This document shows positions 1 through 6,043 of a stretch of DNA of 13,434 bases, one piece after another. The notes below the pieces were generated by a model. The model saw only the letters and a program-made list of their open reading frames with translations. It did not search any database and was not told where the DNA came from. The DNA lies in NCBI GenBank assembly GCA_019347775.1, contig JAHWKP010000028.1:1-13434 (forward strand), written 5' to 3'. Position 1 is the stretch's first letter. Each line of letters starts with the position of its first letter. The DNA comes from Actinomycetota bacterium (GTDB lineage Bacteria > Actinomycetota > Acidimicrobiia > Acidimicrobiales > JAHWKP01). Both the position numbers and the translations under genes were made by a program.

Positions 1-232
1 GGGTTAGGTTTTCCGCCAGGCTCAGGTTCAGCATCAAGCCCTCTTCCTTGCGGTTTTCGCTGAGCAGCCCCAGGCCGCGCGCGAGGGCCCTCGCCGGGGA
101 AAGCCGGCCGCACGGCTCGCCCCGGAGTTCAATGCTGCCGTGCTCCATGCGATCCAGCCCGAAAATGCTCCGCAGCATTTCCGTGCGCCCCGCCCCAATC
201 AAGCCGGCCACCCCCAGGATTTCCCCCTTGCG
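1..232 (-). pseudogene. Sugar ABC transporter ATP-binding protein fragment (RbsA/MglA type, second ATPase domain)
   Basis: Read from 232 down to 2, the minus strand encodes 77 uninterrupted residues typical of the second, degenerate nucleotide-binding domain of RbsA/MglA/XylG-type sugar importer ATPases. It opens RKGEILGVAGLIGAGRTE, in which GLIGAGRT is the altered Walker A of that domain. It continues with RSIFGLD and ends LLSENRKEEGL...SLAENLT, the family's SENRK signature. The codon before the first residue is TAG (233-235), so about 280 residues of a normal protein (about 500 aa) are absent upstream. The other end runs off the window. No start codon or ribosome site exists. Glutamate is mostly GAA and isoleucine mostly ATT, unlike the neighbouring genes. 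The family call is firm. Whether this is a real gene remnant or a chimeric contig end cannot be told from sequence alone. Confidence 0.85.
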
Positions 233-235
233 CTA

Positions 236-245
236 CCTAGCTAGG
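236..245. repeat. 10-bp perfect palindrome at the fragment junction
   Basis: CCTAGCTAGG is self-complementary and sits one base after the stop that ends the ABC transporter fragment. It marks the point where transporter coding sequence changes abruptly into the WhiB leader. It may be a recombination or assembly scar or simply chance. Confidence 0.5.
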
Positions 246-252
246 AGGGTGC

Positions 253-270
253 ATGATGACAACGATGTAA
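253..270 (+). CDS. Putative 5-codon leader mini-ORF (MMTTM)
   Basis: ATG ATG ACA ACG ATG TAA is preceded by AGGAGG at 243-248. That leaves 4 bases to the first ATG and 7 to the second, the better spacing. This is one of the strongest ribosome sites in the window, yet it opens only a 5-residue peptide ending 55 bases before the WhiB start at 326. The stop codon falls inside the palindrome at 263-278. Short leader ORFs upstream of whiB7 in mycobacteria and Streptomyces are known to control that gene, which makes a similar role here plausible. It could instead be the decapitated start region of a gene lost at the junction near 233-245. Confidence 0.35.
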   Translation: MMTTM

Positions 271-278
271 TTACATCG
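263..278. promoter_or_regulatory. 16-bp perfect palindrome upstream of WhiB-like gene 1
   Basis: CGATGTAATTACATCG is a perfect inverted repeat, AT-rich in an otherwise GC-rich stretch. As DNA it fits a dimeric repressor operator. As RNA it folds into a 6-bp stem with an AAUU loop containing part of the mini-ORF stop. The half-site ATGTAA recurs upstream of the second WhiB-like gene (1953-1958). The binding protein is unknown. Confidence 0.55.
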
Positions 279-284
279 GTGCAA

Positions 285-302
285 CGAGGGCACCCGCCCT
301 CG
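285..302 (+). promoter_or_regulatory. GC-rich leader hairpin before WhiB-like gene 1
   Basis: CGAGGGC (285-291) pairs perfectly with GCCCTCG (296-302) across the 4-base loop ACCC. No T-run follows, so it is not a standard intrinsic terminator. GCACCC (290-295) can alternatively pair with GGGTGC (247-252), which overlaps the mini-ORF ribosome site. CCCTC (297-301) can alternatively pair with GAGGG (311-315), the ribosome site of the WhiB gene. The three pairings compete with one another. Pyrimidine runs often complement Shine-Dalgarno sequences by chance, so confidence is moderate. Confidence 0.45.
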
Positions 303-325
303 GCCAGGAAGAGGGGAGTCCACCG

Positions 326-628
326 ATGCGACTTCAGTCCACCCAGACCACGGGCATTCGCGGCGCAATCGTTGGGGGGGAGCGGCCGGGATGGCAGACC
401 CGGGCCAACTGCATGGGGGTCGATCCCGACCTCTTCTTTCCCGAGCGTGGGCAGTCCACCAGGGAGGCCAAGGAAGTGTGCCGGGGTTGCGTCGTGCGCG
501 AGGACTGCCTCGAGTACGCGCTTGCCAACGGTGAGAAGTTCGGCATTTGGGGCGGCATGAGCGAACGGGAGCGCCGGCGCCTGCGCCGGGCGCGCGCTCT
601 GGCCCGTCGGGCTGCCTCAGCTTCCTAG
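326..628 (+). CDS. WhiB-like iron-sulfur transcriptional regulator 1
   Basis: This 100-aa protein has the WhiB arrangement of four cysteines (C29, C52, C55, C61; C-X22-C-X2-C-X5-C) that bind a redox- and NO-sensitive [4Fe-4S] cluster. The GIWGG turn (73-77) and a basic tail, RERRRLRRARALARR, follow. The region from ANCMGVDPDLFFPERG through EAKEVCRGC is textbook WhiB. In this actinobacteria-specific family the proteins bind the housekeeping sigma factor and alter promoter choice in development, stress or antibiotic response. The ATG start is supported by GAGGGGAG at 311-318. The 3' end overlaps the convergent formiminotransferase gene by 12 bases. The leader carries a mini-ORF, a palindrome and a hairpin, which suggest post-transcriptional control. 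The family is certain; the paralogue (WhiB1-7) cannot be assigned. Confidence 0.95.
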   Translation: MRLQSTQTTGIRGAIVGGERPGWQTRANCMGVDPDLFFPERGQSTREAKEVCRGCVVREDCLEYALANGEKFGIWGGMSERERRRLRRARALARRAASAS

Positions 629-1411
629 GCGGAACTCCAGCGTCTTCTCGACGCTCAGATCGAGCTGCGGCCATCTCTTCTCGGGGATGGAACGCAGCAC
701 CTGATCCGGCACGAGACCAACGAGCTCACAGCGCTCGACGGCGGCCCGCCGGACCACGAAGTCGTAGACCTCGAGCGGCCCCGTAGTCAGAGGTTCGATC
801 AGGTTGCACGAGACCTGGGCGACGCCGCCGACATCGAACGCGAGGGCTCGCACGTTGTCGAGACGCCGGCGCAGCTCACGCACGATTTGGTTCGCCTGGT
901 CCAGAGTCGCCTCGGCCAGCCACAGGTTCCAGGCCACGAGCGGCCCTCGGGCGCCGGCGCAGCAGGCCCCGGCGGTGGGGTGCGGCGCGACCAGCCCGTT
1001 GTCCGGCTGAATCGACGCGAATGCACTCCGACGGATCTCTGGAAGGGACCGTTCGGGCCCGTACTTGAACACCGGCAGTTTCAGCTCGTGTCCTGCCCAA
1101 TCGGCGAACTCGTCCCGCGCAGCGAGAGCGCTGTCCCTGGAGGTAGGCGGGAGCGCCACGAACGGAACCACGTCGACGACGCCCAGCCGTGGATGCACTC
1201 CCTCATGCGACCGGAGATCGAGGACGGCAACTGCCTCTGCCGCCACGGCTCGGGCCGCGTCGGCCACGTCAGCACCGCCCAGGGTGAGGACACTGCGGTT
1301 GTGACGAAAATCGGAGTGCACGTCCAGCAGCGACCGCCCTGCGCTGGCCGCGATTCGACTGATCAGCCCGGCGTCGCGCCCTTCGCTGACGTTCACCGGA
1401 CACGTGAGCAC
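617..1411 (-). CDS. ftcD: Glutamate formiminotransferase (formimidoyltransferase), single domain
   Basis: This 264-aa protein matches the formiminotransferase half of FTCD, which transfers the formimino group of N-formimino-glutamate to tetrahydrofolate during histidine breakdown. Related bacterial proteins can also salvage 5-formyl-THF. Visible motifs are VNVSEGRD (7-13), HNRSVLTLGG (37-46), SHEGVHPRLGVVDVVPF (68-84; H73 aligns with the catalytic histidine of the pig enzyme), HPTAGACCAGAR (144-155) and VAQVSCNL (197-204). Both subdomains are present, although the protein is slightly shorter than the usual 290-330 aa. There is no cyclodeaminase domain. The start is GTG at 1409-1411, directly before the family's N-terminal motif, with no clear ribosome site. 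The divergent tatA start is only 16 bases away, so both promoters must overlap the opposite gene. No hut genes are present in the window. Confidence 0.9.
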   Translation of the reverse strand: MLTCPVNVSEGRDAGLISRIAASAGRSLLDVHSDFRHNRSVLTLGGADVADAARAVAAEAVAVLDLRSHEGVHPRLGVVDVVPFVALPPTSRDSALAARDEFADWAGHELKLPVFKYGPERSLPEIRRSAFASIQPDNGLVAPHPTAGACCAGARGPLVAWNLWLAEATLDQANQIVRELRRRLDNVRALAFDVGGVAQVSCNLIEPLTTGPLEVYDFVVRRAAVERCELVGLVPDQVLRSIPEKRWPQLDLSVEKTLEFRLGS

Positions 1412-1427
1412 GCTACGGTTCTAGGCG

Positions 1428-1673
1428 ATGAGCCTTCCCAATTTCCTGGCCATTGCCCTGGGTGGACCGGAGCTGCTCATCGTGCTCGCGATCATCTTGC
1501 TTCTCTTCGGCTCTACGCGGCTGCCCAAGCTGGCCCGTTCGCTGGGTCAGGCGTCGAAGGAGTTCAAGACCGGAGTCAAAGAGGGCGACGTGGACATCAC
1601 GCCCGAGAACACGGTGATCAGCGGCGAGGCCGCAAAGGGCTCCGATCCGCCGCCGGTCGACAAAAACGCCTGA
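1428..1673 (+). CDS. tatA: Twin-arginine translocase subunit TatA
   Basis: This 81-aa protein has the TatA plan: a short N-terminus, one membrane helix (about residues 14-27, GPELLIVLAIILLLF), the FG hinge (27-28), an amphipathic helix (about 30-50, STRLPKLARSLGQASKEFKTG) and a polar, disordered tail. TatA oligomerises in the cytoplasmic membrane to pass folded Tat substrates after recognition by TatC. No tatC or tatB lies in the window, so the gene is separated from its partners, as is common in actinobacteria. The ribosome site is weak and a TACGGT box lies 8 bases upstream, so the mRNA could be nearly leaderless. It converges on WhiB-like gene 2 with one base between the stops. TatB is less likely because the helices are short. 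Confidence 0.93.
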   Translation: MSLPNFLAIALGGPELLIVLAIILLLFGSTRLPKLARSLGQASKEFKTGVKEGDVDITPENTVISGEAAKGSDPPPVDKNA

Positions 1674-1674
1674 C

Positions 1675-1941
1675 TTAGGCGGACACCTTCTCCGCTGAGG
1701 GCACCGCTTCCAAGCGACGGCGCCGAGCTATCCGGCGACGCTCCCGCTCGGAGGCACCACCCCACACCCCGTGGTCGATCTTGTTTTCCAAGGCATATTC
1801 CAGACACGGCGCCTTCACCGGGCAGTCCGCACAGATAGCGCGGGCTACGTCGACGCCTACCCCGTCGCTGGGAAAGAACACCGAGGGCGCGATGTCACGG
1901 CAACGACCCTTCTTCATCCAGTCGACATCAAATTCGCCCAT
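1675..1941 (-). CDS. WhiB-like iron-sulfur transcriptional regulator 2
   Basis: This 88-aa WhiB family protein has cluster cysteines C14, C37, C40 and C46 (C-X22-C-X2-C-X5-C), the GVWGG turn at 58-62 and a basic DNA-contacting tail, SERERRRIARRRR (64-76). The spacing is identical to that of WhiB-like gene 1, but the sequence differs enough (KGRCRDIAPSVFFPSDG) to be a separate paralogue. The start is certain from a strong AGGAGG just upstream (plus strand cctcct, 1948-1953). It is expected to act with the principal sigma factor; the specific regulon is unknown. The upstream region contains ATGTAAGACAT (1953-1963), which shares the ATGTAA half-site with the palindrome before WhiB-like gene 1. 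It is divergent from the HtrA gene, with 222 bases between the starts. Confidence 0.95.
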   Translation of the reverse strand: MGEFDVDWMKKGRCRDIAPSVFFPSDGVGVDVARAICADCPVKAPCLEYALENKIDHGVWGGASERERRRIARRRRLEAVPSAEKVSA

Positions 1942-1952
1942 CGTGGCCTCCT

Positions 1953-1963
1953 ATGTAAGACAT
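1953..1963. promoter_or_regulatory. Inverted ATGT/ACAT site overlapping the WhiB-like gene 2 leader
   Basis: ATGT (1953-1956) and ACAT (1960-1963) are inverted around AAG, next to the AGGAGG ribosome site of the minus-strand WhiB gene. It resembles the ATGTAATTACAT core at 265-276 with one base fewer in the centre. A protein bound here would block translation initiation or early transcription. The site is short, so chance occurrence is possible. Confidence 0.3.
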
Positions 1964-2089
1964 CCGGTCAGCAGATTGGTGCTGCCTTATGTGTATGAAC
2001 AATCGGCCCGCCTAAGACCTTCCCATTCGGCGGGGGCCCGCAATCCCCTCCGCCAGCGACCCCGTAGGCGTCAGCAAGGCGATTCGGGA

Positions 2090-2119
2090 GTGAATTCCCA
2101 GCGGGGAGCGTGAATTCCC
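2090..2119 (+). repeat. Two GTGAATTCCC direct repeats exactly 20 bp apart upstream of HtrA
   Basis: GTGAATTCCC occurs at 2090-2099 and again at 2110-2119. Each copy sits in a larger, partly palindromic block (GGGAGTGAATTCCC at 2086-2099; GGGGAGCGTGAATTCCCC at 2103-2120). The 20-base period puts both copies on nearly the same DNA face, two helical turns apart. This is the layout of a tandem operator for cooperative binding. The downstream copy ends 44 bases before the HtrA start. Confidence 0.55.
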
Positions 2120-2163
2120 CCACGCGAGGTCGAAACCCCAGCTATCGCGGATAAAAAGGCGAT

Positions 2164-3432
<1,269 letters not shown>

Positions 3433-3441
3433 AGTTCGGTC

Positions 3442-3735
3442 ATGGCGAGTCGCATGGAGTCCTCGGGCGAAGCACAGCCCCCGCGCGGCAACGTCAGGGT
3501 CCTTTATCTCGGCCCGGTCGCCCCGCATTGGGAGGTCCAATCGGACTTCGGCGACCGAGGCTTGATCGAGTCGTTCCGTGAGCGTGCCCTGGCGCGCCTG
3601 ATGCTTCTTCCTCCGCACGATCCGCAATTCCGGCGCAACCGGGAGCGGGTCACCCGTGACGCGGAGCGCGAGAACCTGTTGCTGCAGTGGGACCTCGGCT
3701 ATCCGGAGGACGAGCACGGCAACTACGCCGGCTGA
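3442..3735 (+). CDS. Small protein of unknown function downstream of HtrA
   Basis: This 97-aa protein belongs to no family I can name. After a variable, polar N-terminus (1-16), a hydrophobic strand with aromatic residues, VRVLYLGPVAPHWEV (18-32), begins the likely folded part. A charged helical segment (LIESFRERALARLMLLPPHD, 41-60) and a second one (FRRNRERVTRDAERENLLLQWDL, about 63-85) follow. There is no signal peptide or membrane helix, so it should be cytoplasmic. Codon use is typical of the neighbours, and the ATG lies 9 bases after the HtrA stop, which supports a real, co-transcribed gene. An alternative ATG at 3454 would remove four residues. No catalytic motif is evident. A role linked to the HtrA gene is only suggested by position. 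Confidence 0.75.
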   Translation: MASRMESSGEAQPPRGNVRVLYLGPVAPHWEVQSDFGDRGLIESFRERALARLMLLPPHDPQFRRNRERVTRDAERENLLLQWDLGYPEDEHGNYAG

Positions 3736-3779
3736 GTCTGGTAGCCCGTTCCCGCGGGTGCACCAGTAACCTGAAGGGG

Positions 3780-4772
3780 ATGTCGGACTTTTCGGGGATC
3801 CTCGACGACCTGTACGGCGACGACGGTGACGACAACGGCGACGACAAGGGCGACGAAAAGACCGGACGTCAACAGCCAGAGTCACAGACACCTCCTCCGC
3901 CGCCTCCTGTAGAGAGCCCCGGCGCCGCCGAACCGCCGGCGCAGCCCTCACCCGAGCCCGACGATCTGGCTGCCCAGGCCGAAGATGACATCGCCGAAGT
4001 CCTCGCTTCGTGGGGCCCGTCCGCGGAGAGCGACACTCCCGCCCCCGCTCCGCCGCCGCCACCTCCGCCCGCTTTCCCCCCGCCGCCCGCAGCGCCCGAG
4101 GAATCCAGCCGCGACCTCGACGAGGACCTGGCGGCTGCACTCTCGGCCGCCCTCGCCGACGATCCGGTCACGGGTCCGACGGAGGACGCGTGGTCGGGAC
4201 CGCAGGCTCAGCCTGTGCCGGAGCCGGGCCCCGAGCCTGCAGCCCAGGCTGAGCCCTCGCCCTGGGCCCCGCAGCCGGAGGGTGCAACTCCATCTCCGCC
4301 GCCTGCACAGGAGCCAGCCGAGTGGGTCAGTCCTCCTCCGGTCGAACAAGGGCCGGCTGCACAAGCTCCGGCGGGCAGTTCGGCCGGCTGGCGTCGCGCC
4401 GCCGACGACATCCTGCCCGGCGGCTCGAGCGGTTCGGGGCGATCTCGCGGCGTCTCGTCGCGGGGCCGTAAGGCAAAGTCGGCTGCTCCCGCTTCCACTC
4501 CCGAAGCGCCGGAGTCGCGCCGTGACGAACAGCCCGCGCCGGAACCCTTCTTCGGTGAGGAGGACGCGCCCCGACCTGGATCCGATCCTCTGTCGCCACC
4601 ACCGCCCCCGCCGCCGTCGGCTACCGCAGGGCCGGTATCGCAGGACGCGCAGCCGGTCGCAGAGGAACAACAGTCACCTCCTCCACCGCCACCTCCTCCG
4701 ACAGAAAAACGTGGGCGTTTCAGTACCCGTACCCGCAGCGGTCCCCGGGACTTCGGAGCTCGCCGGCGCTGA
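3780..4772 (+). CDS. Proline-rich, intrinsically disordered acidic protein
   Basis: The 330-aa product is low-complexity throughout. It has an aspartate-rich N-terminus (GDDGDDNGDDKGDE, about 13-26), several runs of 5-8 prolines, PAPEP-type spacers and a basic C-terminus ending in ARRR. Three short segments look helical and conserved-like: DDLAAQAEDDIAEVLASWGP (about 61-80), DLDEDLAAALSAALADDP (about 111-128) and AGWRRAADDILPGG (about 233-246). These may be the functional docking motifs. There is no membrane helix or signal. The frame is open back to 3687, but MSDFSGILDDLYGDD is the natural beginning because the earlier part overlaps the preceding gene. AAGGGG abuts the ATG, too close for normal use. 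TAACCT (3767-3772) would give a leaderless transcript. Function is unknown; a scaffold or linker is a guess. Confidence 0.8.
   Translation: MSDFSGILDDLYGDDGDDNGDDKGDEKTGRQQPESQTPPPPPPVESPGAAEPPAQPSPEPDDLAAQAEDDIAEVLASWGPSAESDTPAPAPPPPPPPAFPPPPAAPEESSRDLDEDLAAALSAALADDPVTGPTEDAWSGPQAQPVPEPGPEPAAQAEPSPWAPQPEGATPSPPPAQEPAEWVSPPPVEQGPAAQAPAGSSAGWRRAADDILPGGSSGSGRSRGVSSRGRKAKSAAPASTPEAPESRRDEQPAPEPFFGEEDAPRPGSDPLSPPPPPPPSATAGPVSQDAQPVAEEQQSPPPPPPPPTEKRGRFSTRTRSGPRDFGARRR
3816..3854 (+). repeat. GGCGACGAC-type tandem repeat encoding GDD units
   Basis: Four imperfect copies of GGYGACGAC, separated by AAC or AAG codons, encode an aspartate-rich tract in the N-terminus of the proline-rich protein. 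Residues 15-22 (DGDDNGDD) fit the spacing D-x-D-x-N-G-x-D seen in some calcium loops, but acidic low complexity alone can explain this. The tract could vary in length between strains. Confidence 0.6.
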
Positions 4773-4783
4773 TCGCGCCTGAG

Positions 4784-6001
4784 CTAGCCCGCCTCGGCCC
4801 GCACGGAGGCCGGTCCGGCCGGCAGTCGCAACCGCCAGCTGACATGACCGGCGTCACCGCTGCGTTCGAGATTTCCTCCGAGGTTGCGGGCTGCCTGTTC
4901 GACGACGGCCACCGACAGACCCGGGCGTAGCCCTGCCGCGCCTGCGGGACCCGCGGCCTCTATCTCAACCATCCCGTCGGGCGTGACGCGTACTGCGAGT
5001 TCAAGGGTGCTGCCGGCTCGAGCGCCTTCGAGGGCGTGGTCGACGAGCTTGCCGACCGCCAACTCGACCTGCTCCCTGTCTCCGACCACGTCGAGGCGCG
5101 CCGGCACGGCACCGACCCGGAAAGAGACGAGGCGCCGCTGGCCGTGGGGGTGGGCAGCTTCAAGGGCCCGGCGAAGCACTGTTTCGACTGGCACGCGCTC
5201 GGACGGACGCGGCTCCGAAGCGGTCTGAACCCTGAGCTCGACGATCTCGTCGACCAGCTTGCGACAGCGCGCTGCCTCGGTTCGGAGCCTTTCTGCCATC
5301 CGCTCGCGCAGCGCAGCCTCGCCTTCGTCGAGTACCGCGTCCGCGAGTATGCCCAGCGCGACCATGGGTTCGACCAGCTGGCGAGTGAGATCGGCGACCA
5401 TGTCGCGGCGTGACCCCGCGTCGCGGATGCGTTCGGATCGGTCCTCGACCATGAGTGCGGCGCCGACGTTGCGCAAGCCGTCGTCGAGCGGGATGCCGCA
5501 CAGGAGTAGTTCACGAGCGGGCGGCCCCGCCGCGGAGACGGACTGCTCGCTCCGCCTTCCGGCCAGCGCCTCGTCCAGCACCCGGCTCACCGCAGCCGAG
5601 ACGGCGTCGTCGGCGGGTCCGCCGTGGCCCTCACCGAGTTCCAGCATCTCGATGGCAGCCGGATTCCGCAATGCGATCCGGCGGTGTTCATCGCAGATGA
5701 CCAGACCGTGGGGCAGATCAGTCAGGGTGAGCCGCAGGCGGTCGGCGGCGCTTCCGATGTCTGAAGAATCGAGGACTCGATCCTCAGCCGCCCGCTCGAG
5801 TGCGGCGAGCGCGGCATCGAGGGGGCGGCGCTTGCGCGATGACGTGGCGGCCTCCTGCGGATCGAGTCGGTCGACTACCACGCCGACACGCGACGCCGTC
5901 TCTCGCTTCATCCTGAAAAGGCGCACCGCCAGTACGGCGGACAAAAATGCAAAGGCGACCGCCACCAACAGAAAAATCAGCGCGTCTTCGTATACCTCCA
6001 T
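4784..6001 (-). CDS. Degenerate membrane histidine-kinase-like protein (SenX3-type, probable pseudokinase)
   Basis: The 405-aa protein follows the SenX3 plan: one membrane helix (about 7-28), a linker helix, a PAS-like domain (about 86-190, TDLPHGLVICDEHRRIALRNPAA), a dimerisation helix pair (198-260) and an ATPase-like domain (about 268-396). The phosphorylation box aligns as VADLTRQLVEP (202-212) with the usual VANVSHELKTP, so the phosphoacceptor histidine is R207 (codon at 5381-5383). In the ATPase domain the N-box asparagine is replaced by H322 (KLVDHALEG), and the DxGxGI G1 box is missing (EAAGPAGAAG, 348-356). It therefore should neither phosphorylate itself nor bind ATP normally. No response regulator gene lies in the window. 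It sits 42 bases downstream of the zincin-like gene on the same strand, a likely operon. The fold assignment is good; loss of activity is inferred. Confidence 0.85.
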   Translation of the reverse strand: MEVYEDALIFLLVAVAFAFLSAVLAVRLFRMKRETASRVGVVVDRLDPQEAATSSRKRRPLDAALAALERAAEDRVLDSSDIGSAADRLRLTLTDLPHGLVICDEHRRIALRNPAAIEMLELGEGHGGPADDAVSAAVSRVLDEALAGRRSEQSVSAAGPPARELLLCGIPLDDGLRNVGAALMVEDRSERIRDAGSRRDMVADLTRQLVEPMVALGILADAVLDEGEAALRERMAERLRTEAARCRKLVDEIVELRVQTASEPRPSERVPVETVLRRALEAAHPHGQRRLVSFRVGAVPARLDVVGDREQVELAVGKLVDHALEGARAGSTLELAVRVTPDGMVEIEAAGPAGAAGLRPGLSVAVVEQAARNLGGNLERSGDAGHVSWRLRLPAGPASVRAEAG

Positions 6002-6043
6002 GCCCGCACTGTAAAGCTCAACCGGCGCGCCATCGCGGAGGCG

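Larger units (their letters stand above)
1942..2163. other. Divergent intergenic region between WhiB-like gene 2 and HtrA
   Basis: This is the largest gene-free stretch of the window. It must hold the promoters of both divergent genes. It contains the ATGT/ACAT site (1953-1963), an imperfect GC-rich inverted repeat near 2035-2063 (GGCGGGGG against CCCCTCCGCC) and two phased copies of GTGAATTCCC (2090-2119). GGATAAA (2149-2155) lies 8 bases before the HtrA ATG and could be a -10-like element of a nearly leaderless transcript. No convincing -35 was found for either gene. Confidence 0.6.

Noticed and set aside
887..1678. Long open frame (263 codons) opposite the formiminotransferase and across tatA
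   Set aside because: It lies antisense to a clear enzyme and in another frame of tatA. Its composition is arbitrary and it matches no family; GC-rich DNA commonly gives such shadows.
2149..2155. GGATAAA as a confident -10 promoter box for HtrA
   Set aside because: No acceptable -35 was found at 16-18 bases, so it is mentioned only as a possibility.
4021..4760. Proline-codon runs as a DNA minisatellite or CRISPR-like array
   Set aside because: Units vary in length and spacing and follow the reading frame, so they are protein low complexity rather than an array.
5259..6014. Plus-strand 251-codon frame opposite the kinase-like gene
   Set aside because: A Ser/Arg-rich shadow; the minus strand carries recognisable PAS and kinase-like domains.
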